NCBI RefSeq assembly: GCF_028554725.1
Contig: NC_071668.1
Coordinates: 46,295,732-46,359,731, forward strand
DNA from: Zeugodacus cucurbitae
Taxonomy: Eukaryota > Arthropoda > Insecta > Diptera > Tephritidae
Direction: 5' to 3'
DNA length: 64,000 nucleotides
The notes under the pieces are model-generated. The model was given only the letters and a program-made list of their open reading frames with translations, was not told the origin of the DNA and did not search any database. Below, one piece after another: positions 20,051-31,230 of this stretch. The position numbers and the translations under genes are program-made. Position 1 is the first letter of the stretch, and every line of letters starts with the position of its first letter.

Positions 20051-22508
20051 TTATTTACGAGAATTAATAAATTTCATTACGGAATTAGTTAGGGCTTGGA
20101 TGGCCAGCATCATCTCTCGATGTTCTTGGCGCCTCACCTCCTCAGCAGCATTCCTCTTGGCGATATCAGCTATCAAAGTCCTGATAAGCTTGTTCCGAGT
20201 ACCACGTGATAGCTGTGATGTTGAAGCATCCTTCAATGTAAAAAAGTAATTAAAAATGCACAAAAATGCATATACAGTGGCTCACAGCTTATTTCGTATA
20301 AGCAACAATTTTGATAATACTGATATGAAATTAATATTTTTTGCTCTGAACTAAATGAACGAATGATGCAATTATATTGATAATTTAGTTTTAAATGCAA
20401 AACATGTAAAAAAATTTACAAAAGTATTCAAATTCAATATTTTATTAAACAAAAACCAAAAACACTCATAATTCATGGGTCACAGCTTATTTCGTGTGTT
20501 GATTTTCGTTCATGTGATACATGCAAATAACGGATGCAGGAAACTAACGGTAAATCAAAGTGTGAACTATGAATACTTAAGAAGCAGTTTATGTTCTAAA
20601 AACAATGCAGATCAGTTGCAATTACGCGGTATATCAACATGAGTCCACGCACTTCAATTGAAAAAACGCGAATTAGTTATTAAACATTTTCAAAGTGGAA
20701 AAACGCAAAAACAAATTGCTGAAATGGTTGGTTTAAGTTCATCTACAGTTTAATATATAATTCAGCGCTTTGTACGTGAAAATCGCGTGCATAACAAGGG
20801 TCGAAAGGCTCCTAATAAAATTTTTAATGAAACGGATGAGAGGTGGATTTTAAAAAAGATTAAAAAAGAACCAATGTTAAGTGCTCCAGCGGTGACCAAA
20901 GATGTTGAAATGTTTCTCGGCAAAAATTGACATCCAGAAACTGTGCGCAGAATATTAAGGGATTCCAATTTTCATGGGCGAACAGCACGGAATAAGCCTT
21001 TTATAAATAAGAAAAATAAAAAAGTCCGTTTACAGTTCGCAAAAGACCATTTAAACAAGGACAATGCTTTTTGGAGTACGGTTATTTTCGCCGATGAGAG
21101 CAAGTTTAATCTTTTTGCGTCAGATGGTAAAGCATACGTATGGCGGAAACCAAATACTGAGCTCCAAACAAAAAATTTACGCGCAACAGTAAAACATGGT
21201 GGCGGTCATGTAATGGTTTGGGGGTGTATGTCATCTGCAGGCGTTGGTCGATTGGAGTTTATAGACTCCACTATGAATAAAGAAGTGTACCTAGACTTAC
21301 TGAAGCAAAATTTCCTTCAAAGTGCAGAAGACCTGGGTATACGTGACACTTTTCGCTTCTACCAGGACAACGACCCTAAACATAAATCTGGTCTTGTACA
21401 AATTTGGCTCATTTGGAATTGTCCACACCTCGTCCAAACACCTGCACAGTCACCAGATTTGAACGTTATTAAAAATGTATGGCACATTCTGGAAATTAAT
21501 ATTAGAAAACACCACATTTCTAGCGTCCAAACTCTAAAAGCGGCTTTGAAGGAAGAGTGGGGTAAAATATCGCCAGATTATACAAAAAAATTGGTGGAAT
21601 CAATGCAAAACCGCATGAAAGCTGTAATCGAGCAAAAAGGCTTTTCCACAAAATATTGAAATTTTATTTTTGTTTACTTTTTATAACTTTTTAGTAAGAA
21701 TTTTTATACCACACGAAATAAGCTGTGACCCATGAATTATCAGTGTTTTTGGTTTTTGTTTAATAAAATATTGAATTTGAATACTTTTGTAAATTTGTTT
21801 ACATGTTTTGTATTTAAAACTAAATTATCAATATAATTGCATCATTCGTTCATTTAGTTCAGAGCAAAAAATATTAATTTCATATCAGTATTATCAAAAA
21901 TGTTGCTTACACGAAATAAGCTGTGAGCCACTGTATATTTTAATTATACCTGATATTCCTCTGCTAATGGCAGAGGACTAGCTGCAGATGATGCTGGTAA
22001 TGTTAGGCACTCGATTGTCAAACCAAAGCTTGGAATCCCATTTACTCCATCAACGGCGGCCTTTTCTTCGAAATCATTCATCGGCTTTAAACTTGGCCCT
22101 CCGCCAGTCAGTCTCTGGCTCATTTTCAATCGCCTTGCCCGTGTACGCAGTTGGCTTTTCCAAACACCTAACGTCGACAAATAAACAAGCAAATACACTA
22201 CATCTCACATAAAAGAATATAAAACACTTACTTCCTTATATTTGGCAGCTGGTCGTATTGGCCCTCTACACGAATTTAATATATCCGCCAGTTCCTGCCA
22301 CAATTCACGCATTTTTTGAGGCGTCTTTGGCGAATTTTTGCCTGTGCCCATTTCCGGATGCGCCTGGCAAAATGCTACATACTCCTCTAGTTGTTCATGC
22401 GTAGCCCTTTCGTGCTTTGCTTTGCTGTCAAATTAGAGTTAGTTAATTACATTATTTTCCATTTAATATAGAAATATATGTAAAAACATACGTTGTAAAA
22501 TAATCCAT
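20051..22508 (-). CDS. Harbinger accessory protein (Myb/SANT-like), four exons
   Basis: Exons read downward: 22508-22492 (MDYFTT start), 22424-22232 (193 nt, EQLEEYVAFCQAHPEMG, MRELWQELADIL), about 22174-21950 (WKSQLRTRARRLKMSQ, NDFEEKAA) and 20230-20051 (TSQLSRGTRNKLIRTLIAD, then stop). Phases join to give about 204 residues. It should be the DNA-binding partner of the Harbinger transposase. The exon layout matches the broken gene in element C. Intron 3 now holds a whole Tc1 element without touching the exons. The acceptor of intron 2 reads CG instead of AG at the position expected from element C, so splicing there may fail. I keep it as a gene with that doubt. Confidence 0.6.
20275..21933 (+). 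mobile_element. Tc1-like transposon with long IR/DR ends (Tc1-a)
   Basis: Flanked by TA on both sides. The inverted repeats are about 225 bp and nearly identical. Each contains the motif CACAGCTTATTTCGT twice, once at the outer tip and once about 200 bp inside (20275-20297 and near 20480, mirrored at the right). This IR/DR arrangement is known from Sleeping Beauty and other Tc1-like elements, where each site binds transposase. The 1.66-kb element lies in intron 3 of the Harbinger accessory gene. Confidence 0.9.
20640..21659 (+). pseudogene. Tc1-type transposase, broken (Tc1-a)
   Basis: Starts MSPRTSIEK, then a one-base shift. The helix-turn-helix region (FQSGKTQKQIAEMVGLSSST) is closed by a TAA, and a TGA follows at 20928. 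From 20943 the catalytic half is open for 238 residues: IFADESKFNLF (first Asp), VKHGGGHVMVWGCM, FYQDNDPKHKSG (second Asp) and QSPDLNVIKNVW. In the family the last motif reads NPIEN-W with the third catalytic residue Glu. Here it is Lys. The copy is therefore dead at several levels although its ends are well preserved. Confidence 0.85.
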
Positions 22509-22696
22509 TTTTCACGAATTAATAATTTGAACAGAAATATCAGTTCATCACACGTGTGGGAAAAAGCTATGCGTACTGAAGCTTTTTATTTTATCAAAAT
22601 TGTCACAGAATACCAAAAAATTACTTACTTGATAAAAATCTGAAAAAAATTTCAATTTTTTTGTTAGTTTGTCAAGTGCACAGAATAGGGCTGTAA

Positions 22697-23009
22697 GACT
22701 TTTGCAGATATTCACAAGACCGATGGACAATAGGATTTACACATTTTTATGTAAATTGTCGTGGTCACAGCTCAACATCCGTCTATCCGGTCGGTCATTT
22801 GGTAAAGCGATAATTTGATCTGGATATCCTAATATAACTTAGCTCAAACTTAAGCATTGTGTTACTATGAGGAGGTTGGAATTCTTGATGGCCAAAAAAC
22901 CCAAGAGAGAGTTTTGGTATATTTATCGTAAATCACTAAAGTTGACGGAGAAAATGGAAAGTAGTTAAATAATTTCAATTTACCAAATATACCTTATCCA
23001 CAGCAATGG
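22697..23009. other. Non-coding spacer
   Basis: Short stretch between Harbinger element A and RTE copy 3. It has weak likeness to DINE-like cores (GTCTATCCGGTCGGTC, then TTTGATCTGGATATCCTAA), but too diverged to assign. Confidence 0.3.
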
Positions 23010-25632
23010 ACAGTTGGAGATTTTGCTGTTTGGCGCCAACTGGAAACACCAAGTGAATCCAAGTCACTTTGCACTTGGTCTTTCCACCGGAGTGGAGGTC
23101 GTCCTCTTCCGCGGCTTCCTCCAGCGGGTACTGCATCGAATACTTTCAGAGCTGGAGTGTTTTCTTCCATCCGTACAACATGACCTAGCCAGCGTAGCCG
23201 CTGTCTTTTTATTCGCTGAACTATGTCAATGTCGTCGTATAACTCGTACAGCTCATCGTTCCATCGTTTGCGGTATTCGCCGTTGCCAATGTTCAGAGGA
23301 CCATAAATCTTGCGCAAAATTTTCCTCTCGAAAACTCCTAGTGTCATCTCATCTGATGTTGACATCGTCCAAGCTTCTGCACCGTAAAGCAGGACGGGAA
23401 TGATAAGCGACTTGTAGAGCTTGATTTTGGTTCGTCGAGAGAGGACTTTACTGTTCAATTGCCTACTCAGTCCAAAGTAGCACCTGTTGGCAAGAGTTAT
23501 TCTGCGTTGGATTTCGAGGCTGACATTGTTCGTGTTGTTGATTCTGGTTCCCAGGTATACGAAATTATCTACGACCTCGAAGTTATGACTGTCAACAGTG
23601 ACGTGGGAGGCAAGGCGCGAATGCGCCGACTGTTTGCTTGATGACAGGAGATATTTCGTCTTGTCCTCATTCACCTCCAGACCCATTCGCTTCGCCTCCT
23701 TATCCATGCGGGAAAAAGCAGAACAAACGGCGCGGTTGTTACTTCCGATGATATCAATATCATCGGCGTATGCCAGTAGCTGTACACTCTTGTAGAAGAT
23801 TGTACCTTCTCTGTTTAACTCTGCAGCTCTTATAATTTTTTCCAGCATCAGGTTAAAGAAGTCGCACGATAGTGAGTCACCTTGTCTGAAACCTCGTTTG
23901 GTATCGAACGGCTCGGGGAGGTCCTTCCCGATCCTGACGGAGCTTTTGGTGTTGCTCAACGTCAGCTTACATAGCCGTATTAGTTTTGCAGGGATACCAA
24001 ATTCAGACATCGCGGCATAAAGGCAGCTCCTTTTCGTGCTATCGAAGGCAGCTTTAAAACCGATAAAAGGATGGTGAGTATCGATTCTTCTCTCTCGGGT
24101 CTTTTCCAAGATTTGGCGCATGGTGAATATCTGGTCCATTGTGGATTTTCCAGGTCTAAAGCCACACTGATAATGTCCAATCAGTTCGTTGACGGTGGGC
24201 TTTAGTCTTTCACACAATACGCTCGATAGAACCTTGTATGCGATATTTAGGAGGCTGATCCCACGGTAATTGGCGCAGATTGTGGGATCTCCCTTTTTAT
24301 GGATTGGGCAGAGCACACTGAGATTCCAATCGTCAGGCATGCTTTCTTCCGACCATATTCTGCAAAGAAGCTGATGCATGCACCTTATCAGTTCTTCGCC
24401 ACCGTATTTGAATAGTTCTGCCGGTAATCTATCGGCCCCTGCTGCTTTGTTGTTCTTCAAGCGGGTAATTGCTATTCGAATTTCTTCATGGTCGGGTAAT
24501 GGAACATCTGTTCCATCGTCATCGATTGGGGGATCGGGTTCGCCATCTCCTGGTGTTGTACTCTCACAGCCATTCAGCAGGTCGGAGAAGTGTTCCCTCC
24601 ATAATCCCAGTATGCCCTGGACATCGGTTACCAGATTACCACCTTGGTCTCTACATAAGGATGCTCCGGTCTTGAAACCTTCGTTAAGTCGCTTCATTTT
24701 TTCATAAAATTTTCGAGCATTCCCTCTGTCTGCCAGCTTCTCAAGCTCTTCGTACTCACGCATTTCGGCCTCTTTCTTTTTTTGTCTGCAGATGCGTCTC
24801 GCTTCCCTCTTCAGCTCTCGGTATCTATCCCATCCCGCACGTGTTGTGGTCGTTTGCAACGTTGCGAGGTAGGCAGTCTGTTTTCGGCACTCCTCATCGT
24901 ACCAGCTTGTTTTTTGTCGTTGCTGAAAACCAATTGTTTCGGCTGCAGCGGTACGCAGTGAGTTTGAGATGCCGTTCCACAGTTCCCTTATACCGAGATG
25001 CTGATGAGTGCTCTCAGAGAGCGGGTAGTGCAAGTCGAGTAGAGTATTTCGTGGTTGTCTGTTGCGATTGCAGCTTTTCGACGTCGAACCTTCCTTGTGT
25101 TTGTTGACGGGCATTCTTTGCTGCACAGAGGCGGGTGCGTATCTTCGCTGCGACCAGATAATGGTCCGAGTCTATATTTGGTCCTCGGAGCGCACGCACG
25201 TCTAAAACACTGGAGACATGTCTTCCGTCTATCACAACGTGATCGATTTGGTTCCGCGTGTTTCGATCAGGAGACAGCCAAGTAGCTTGATGTATTTTCT
25301 TATGCTGGAATCTGGTACTACAGACGACCATATTTCGGGCCCCAGCGAAGTCGATCAGCCTCAGGCCGTTTGGCGAAGTTTCGTCATGGAGGCTGAATTT
25401 TCCGACTGTTGTGCCAAAGACACCTTCTTTACCCACCCTGGCGTTAAAATCGCCAAGCACGACTTTGACATCGTGGCGGGGGCAGCGCTCATAGGTGCGT
25501 TCTAGGCGCTCATAGAAAGCATCTTTGGTCACACCGTCCTTCTCTTCCGTTGGGGCGTTGGCGCAAATCAGCGATATGTTGAAGAACCTCGCTTTGATGC
25601 GGGTTGTGGCAAGACGTTCATCCACCGGGGGA
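23010..25632 (-). pseudogene. RTE retrotransposon copy 3 with broken endonuclease-RT gene
   Basis: Truncated at both ends: the 5' edge is in the middle of the endonuclease near 25632, and the 3' edge lies before the usual tail. The frame 25625-25014 holds the endonuclease remainder (LGDFNARVGKEG, LIDFAGARNMVV, DHVVIDGRHVSS, DSDHYLVAAK). The frame 25126-22994 holds the RT (NNKAAGADRLP, GFRPGKSTMDQIF, LLAYADDIDIIG, LRWLGHVVRME) without interruption over about 700 residues. The two overlap out of frame near 25050. Motif A is FIGFKAAFD, so the catalytic Asp is Gly, exactly as in copy 2. No target duplication was seen. Confidence 0.85.
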
Positions 25633-25647
25633 AAAAATTAACTTCTT

Positions 25648-25921
25648 AATATATATAAAAATATAACGCGAGCCATCAACATGTTCATATTTTTCCTCTT
25701 TGTATAAAAATAACGACAAAAGTAAAATATCCCCTTTACAACGAATTCATTTTCATAACTATCCACAATGAGATATTTTATTTGTCAAGGGCATTTTACT
25801 TCTTAACGAATTATCAAGAAAAAAGCTTTTTATTTTAGACACAGAATATGAAATGCTTGATAAATTTCATTTTTTACAAATTAGAAATTTGTTGAATTTG
25901 TAAAGTGCACAGAATAGGGCT
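25648..25921 (-). repeat. Left-end fragment of a PIF/Harbinger element
   Basis: Nearly 275 bp match 26938-27231 and the left end of element A in reverse orientation, finishing with GTGCACAGAATAGGGC. It lies directly beside the cut 5' edge of RTE copy 3. No partner end belongs to it. Confidence 0.65.
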
Positions 25922-25997
25922 TTTAGAGGAAGTAAAATATACAAAAACAGTAAGTAAGTATTGTAAGTGTAATAAACAAAATAAATACTTATATTTA

Positions 25998-27231
25998 CAG
26001 CCCTATTCTGTGCACTTGACAAAATAACAAACAAGTTTAAAATTTTTTCAGATTTTTATCAAGTAAGAACTTTTTTGGTATTCTGTGACAATTTTGATAA
26101 AATAAAAAGCTTCAGTACGCATAGCTTTTCCCCACACGTGTGGGAAACCAAATAATGTAAACAGAAACAGCTGATTCTGTCCAGTTATATTCGAATTGAA
26201 TTGAAAAATTTATTTTAATCATTTTTTAACGTAAGTTGTCAAATAAATTTCAATATTTGTTGCAAAATAGTTAATAATTTAACTTCAATTCCACAATAAA
26301 TCCATTGCTTTTGGTCTAGACTTTTCTTAGGGTGCGCAAATATTCCAAGATCCGAAGCTGGCACTATTTTTTCAAAAGGCCGTTATTTGGATGAGTGTTT
26401 GTTTTAACCGAGCCTTCTTCAGTGTGGCTTCGTTGATTAGTTTAGTTTATGATTGACCAAAGAGTTATCAGCCTATCTATCCGATTCTGATGTCGAGATA
26501 TCGACTGAAGTCTTTCAGACCTGTTGCAAAGTATTTGGTTTGGTTTCACAACTCCATTTACTCTATATAGATGACAGGGTTATACCTAACCAAACAGGGA
26601 GTGTCGCGCGTAAATAAAGTTGATTGATAATCAAATGGCAGAGCCTATATATTCACTCTTTTATAGTCTTTTGCTCCCCCGCAAAGCCGTAGAATACTTC
26701 ATAATATAATACATATACATATGTCCTTTATAATATATTTAAAACTGTTTGGAATGCAATTTTGAGTTAGTTGGTTGTTATGTTTAGCTTCAGAAAAGTT
26801 CCTTGGGGACTACGAAATCTAAACTTTGTTCTTTGTTGGCAAAAATTTGCTAAGTTGTAATCGCATGCAATATATAGAAAACAATTTCGTCAATGTTACC
26901 CTCATTATCCTCATTTTTTTATACAAAAATCGGAAAAATAAACTTCTTAATATACTATAAAAACGGCTCAATAACGCGAGCCATCCATATGTTCATATTT
27001 TTCCTCGTTGTATAAAACTAACGACAAAAGTAAAATATCTCCATTGCAACAAATTCACTTTCACAACTATCCACAGCGAGATATTTTATTTGTCAAGAGC
27101 ATTTTACATCTTAACAACTTATAAAGAAAAGAGCTTTTTCTTTTAGACACAGAATACGAAATGCTTGATAAATTTCAATTTTTTACAAATTAGAAATTTG
27201 TTGAATTTGTAAAGTGCACAGAATAGGGCGG
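25998..27231 (-). mobile_element. Internally deleted PIF/Harbinger element with TTA target duplication
   Basis: One terminus, CAGCCCTATTCTGTGCACTTG, begins at 25998 and matches the right end of element A. The other, GTGCACAGAATAGGGCGG, ends at 27231 and matches its left end. TTA flanks both sides (25995-25997, 27232-27234). The 1.23-kb interior carries no transposase or accessory exon. It is a non-autonomous derivative. Confidence 0.8.
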
Positions 27232-27299
27232 TTATAGTACATAACGCTTTTTTAAAAATGTATATGTTAAAGACATGATGTAGCGTTCTCTAACTCTAG

Positions 27300-28056
27300 C
27301 ACCCTCCCTAAAATTGGGGTTTTGGATAACAATTTCGGTTTCATGTGATTATTCTAAAACTTCGAAGCCAAGGTCTGCAGCTACACCATGCTTCAGTACA
27401 ATGTTGTGAAGAATTGTACACGCGTAAATAATCATAGCCGCCTTTTCCGGGCTGTAATGAAGAATGCGGTGTTTTGAGAGGTACCGGAACACCAAAGGCT
27501 CTCACAATAGTATTGCGTGCTTTGGCGTGCAACTTATTGTAACGCACATTCCTGGCATTTGAAGGTTCAGCGACTGGCGTTAACAGCCATGGCTTCAATG
27601 GATATCCTTGGTCACCTAACAACCACGAATCACTTTGTATTATAGGTACTTATGAGGTGCAGACGTGTTGGGGATGTGGTCCAAATACAGAATCGGGATA
27701 CCGCGATGATCACAAACCTGCCAAAAATGCAAATATATACATATGCATAAACAGAAACATTGGTAAATAGTTTGGTTAATATAGAACATTACGTACTGCT
27801 TCTACATTAAGGCTGTAAAATCCTTTCCGATTCATAAAAAGTGAGAGTGGAGTGGAGGCGTCTGTGCTCGGGGGTGAAATAATCCCAATATGAGTATAAT
27901 CGATTGCGCCGATTGTGCCCTTGATCCCAAATTTCATGTGAAATCTTCAAGAGAAAATATATTTGTTTATTTATATTTATTATTATTTATTTATCTTACC
28001 CTCTCTTTGTATCTGAAACATCCTGCGCGCTTGAAGGGAAATAAATTTCACTGCCC
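27300..28056 (-). pseudogene. PIF/Harbinger transposase B, cut by piggyBac element 1
   Basis: Reading down from 28056: VKGSEIYFPSSAQDVSDTK, an intron in the same position and phase as in element A (about 28012-27950), then FHMKFGIKGTIGAIDYTHIGI with the first catalytic Asp, PLSLFMNRKGFYSLNVEA, a second intron, and VCDHRGIPILYLD. The region with the second Asp is lost. SWLLGDQGYPLKPW (third Asp) and KHRILHYSPEKAAMII follow in shifting frames, and REGARVRERY closes it. The upstream part of exon 1 is missing because piggyBac element 1 begins at the TTAA 28057-28060. It is a different copy from element A, diverged by many substitutions. Confidence 0.75.
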
Positions 28057-28466
28057 TTAACCCTTTCGGGGATTATTTTTTTTTTTTGGTTTTAAAAATT
28101 AATTTTTTAGTTTTTTTATATACTTAAGCCCACTTTGTGAAAAATCTAAACTGATTTTTTTAAAATTTTGTTTGCAAAAGTGGTTTTTGGACACTATGCC
28201 ATATGGCATAGAATCTATTTAAAGGAAAAAAATAAAATATAGAAGTTTTTAATTCAGTTTTAAGATTGTTTTTTTTTTTATTGGATTAAAATTATAATTT
28301 TTAAACTTGAACATAAGCAAACGCAAAAAACTACCAAAAATAAGAGTTCATTGTAACTAAAACTATAAAAAATAGGAAATCATTGTCAATTTCTGGAGTA
28401 TGTCTGCATCTGTATAGTTCTCTGAAAAAAAAATAATATAAAACAAATTTAAATATAGAAATTAAT

Positions 28467-30646
28467 CTATAACTTACCTAACTTTTCATGGTATAATCTA
28501 AAGCATGGAATGCAGAGATAAACGGTACATTTTGCACACAAGTATCTGGAATATCCTTTGCATCCCGGTACTTTATATATACGTTTTATAGGTGCATACT
28601 CAGGGCAATGTTGAATACCATCGAAACGAATCGAACCTGAAGGTGCCCTTTCATATGAAGGTCTTGATTTCAAAGTTGATGGAGTGCTAGAAAGGTCTAA
28701 GTCCTCCGATTGATTAGGTCTTCCTCTTTTTCGTGCGAGACTGTGAACTGTCGCCAATGCCTGCAATCCATCAGCTACATCATTCCGGAATGCTAATAAA
28801 TCCATTTGATCTTTTTATACTCTCTCAACAAAAGTTGCTAAGGAGAGTATTATAGTTTTGTTCACATAACTGTTGTTTGTAACACCCAAAACTAAACGAG
28901 TTAGATATAGGGTTCTATATACCAAAGTGATCAGGGTGAAGAGTGGAGTTCAAATCCGAATGTCTGTCTGTCCGTCCGTCCGTCCGTCTATGCAAGCTGT
29001 AACTTGAGTAAAAATTAAGATATCTTGATGTCTTGGCACATTTATTTCTTGGCACCATAGGAAGGTTGCTTTCGAAAATGAGCAAAATCGGACCACTGCC
29101 ACGCCCACAAAATAGCGAAAACGGAAAATACATAAAGTGCCATAACTAAGCTATGGAAATAAAATTTGATATGAAGGATCGCACTATGAAGGGGCATATT
29201 TGGATGTAATTTTTTTGGGGAAGTGGGCGTGGCCCCGCCCCCAAATAGGTTTTTTGTATATATTTTGCAAATCAATAGAGCTATATAAACCAAACTTTCT
29301 GCAGTAGTTTTTTTAGCCAATTCTTAATACAGTCCAAAAATGAAAGTAATCGGATAATAACCACGCCCACCTCCCGTACAAAGGTTAGGTTGAAAATTAC
29401 TAAAAGTGGGTTAACTCACTAACGAAAAACGTCAGAATCACTAAATTTCACATAAGAAATGGCAAATGGCTGCACTCAGGTTTTTTTACAAAATGTAAAA
29501 TGGGCGTGGCGTCGCCCACTTATGGGTCAAAAACCATATCTCAGGAGCTACTCGACCGATTTCAATGAAACTTGGTTTGTAATAGTTTCCTTACATCTCA
29601 ATGATATGTTGTGAAAATAGGCCAAATCGCATCACAACCACGCCTACTTCCTATATACCAGAACTTTGAAAACGATCTGAATCGTTTACTTTACAATATA
29701 TAAAGTAAGCACTAGTGAAGATATCGGTGCAGAACTTTGCACAAATACTATGTTTATAGTATGGCAGCCCCATTCTAAAAATCGCCGAAATCGGACCATA
29801 GGTTTTTAAGGCCCCATATATCGAACACGAGGACCTCGGTGCTTCTAACCTAATATTAGGGTTTCCAACTTTCAATGGACTGTATATAATATATATGACG
29901 AATATGTGGGTCAAATTTTGTATTATATAATATAAATAAAGTTAAATAAATAAATTGCGAGAGTATAAAAAGTTCGGTTACACCCGAACTGAGCCCTTCC
30001 TTAATTGTTTTCTTATGTTATTACTTTCGCAATCATTGCGATAATCTAACCAAGAGTTGCATACTGCTAATTCCAGAAAATGGTCGAAAACTCTAAGGGT
30101 CCACTTTTTTGTCCGAATAGAAATTCGATACAAAGATAGCAAAAAGTCCATCTTGTCGACTCCTCCCATATATTTATTATACGCAGCTATATTTTCCGGA
30201 ATAGTTTTACATAAATGAATAACAATATCCGAACAAAAACCTAACTTTGAGTCTCCAACAATTGTGTTTTTCCCCTGGTATATTTCCAGATCATAAATTC
30301 ATAATTAGGGCTACATAGGCAAAATATTTTTATTCCCCATTTAATAGGCTTTTTAGGCATATACTGCTTCAATCCAGTTTTCGATTTGCATGGAATCTTC
30401 ATTTCTTCACAACAGCAGTTTTCATCTTTTGAAATATCATACGATTTTTTCAAGAATGTATTTGTAAGTGGACGAACTTTAAAAATTTTGTCGGTTGAGT
30501 TCCCCTCTATGTAAAACTTTAAACAAGTACAAATTATATGAAAGCGTTCAGTAACACCAGCACAGTACATTTGTAATCGAGGATATCCGATTGTTCCAAT
30601 AATGATTTACAATCCCATTAATGTCAGAATCTCTTCTTTTTCAACA
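28467..30646 (-). pseudogene. piggyBac transposase of element 1, broken
   Basis: From 30646 down: VEKEEILTLMGL, a stop, IIIGTIGYPRLQMYCAG, then VRPLTNTFLKKS and KTGLKQYMPKKPIKWG. The family normally has an Asp-Glu pair just before this (DEEM or DEQM). Here CCCEEM is read, so the first catalytic Asp is replaced by Cys. At 30169 MGGVDKMDFLLSLYR and WTLRVFDHFLELAVCNSW continue. DINE-like copy 4 interrupts the gene after SNNIRK. The end (28805-28467) holds the Cys-rich zinc domain: HCPEYAP, CKGYSRYLCAKC, YLCIPCFRLYHEK. The Asp of the loop between 30241 and 30169 is not recognisable. Confidence 0.75.
28813..30010 (+). mobile_element. DINE-1-like element, copy 4
   Basis: Complete copy from TTTTATACTCTCTCAAC with its 5' hairpin, four GTCC units near 28970-28990, and a 3' end GAGCCCTTCCTTAATTGTTT. 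It lies in the transposase gene of piggyBac element 1, on the opposite strand. It encodes nothing. Confidence 0.8.
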
Positions 30647-30868
30647 TTAACCCTTAATAGAATGATTTTTTTTTAGCTCAAAAAAATATATGTTATAAAA
30701 CTCACGATTCTGAACAAGCTAGCGGAACCACTAGGTACCCGAACTTCAAAAATAAACAAGATGAATTAAAAAAAAAAAAACATTTTTATTTCGATGTTGG
30801 TCAATGTTTTTGTGTGCTGTTGCATGTCGATTTGTCTTTTTTTATTGTAAGACAAGGATATACAGGAT

Positions 30869-31230
30869 GTATGTATGTGATTGGCGTTGCAACCGTTTAG
30901 CCGGTTATAGCCGAATCGACGATAGTGCGCCACCTCTCTCTCTCCTTCGCAGTTCGGCGCCAGTTGGAGATCCCAAGCTTAACCAGGTCGCTCTCCACCT
31001 GGTCCCTCCAACGGAGTGGAGGCCTTCCCCTTCCTCGGCTTCCTCCGGCGGGTACTGCATCGAACACTTTCAGTGCTGGAGTGTTTTCGTCCATTCGGAC
31101 AACATGACCTAGCCAGCGTAGCCGCTGTCTTTTTATTCGCTGAACTATGTTAATGTCGTCGTATAACTCGTACAGCTCATCGTTCCATCGTCTGCGGTAT
31201 TCGCCGTTGCCAATGTTCTGAGGACCATAA
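30869..31230 (-). mobile_element. RTE fragment, copy 4, 5'-truncated
   Basis: Contains only the 3' end of the RTE gene (GPQNIGNGEYRRRW to the end) and the tail TGTATGTATG as seen on the + strand. ACAGGAT occurs on both sides (30862-30868 and 31231-31237) and is the likely target duplication. The fragment entered the last codons of the piggyBac transposase on the same strand. Confidence 0.8.

Larger units (their letters stand above)
17234..22693 (+). mobile_element. PIF/Harbinger element A with two genes and two nested insertions
   Basis: Inverted termini CAGCCCTATTCTGTGCACTTG (17234) and its complement (ending 22693) are flanked by TAA on both sides (17231-17233, 22694-22696), the three-base TWA target typical of this superfamily. 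It carries a transposase on the + strand and a Myb-like accessory gene on the - strand, convergent, the usual autonomous layout. A DINE-like repeat (17401-18599) sits before the transposase and a Tc1 element (20275-21933) sits in an accessory-gene intron. Without them the element is about 2.6 kb. Confidence 0.9.
28061..30646 (-). mobile_element. piggyBac element 1
   Basis: A TTAA target (28057-28060), which lies inside the Harbinger B reading frame, is followed by CCCTTTCGGGG. The transposase is on the - strand. The copy is interrupted by DINE-like copy 4 (28813-30010) and loses its 5' third at a TTAA (30647-30650), where the end of piggyBac element 2 begins. Confidence 0.75.
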
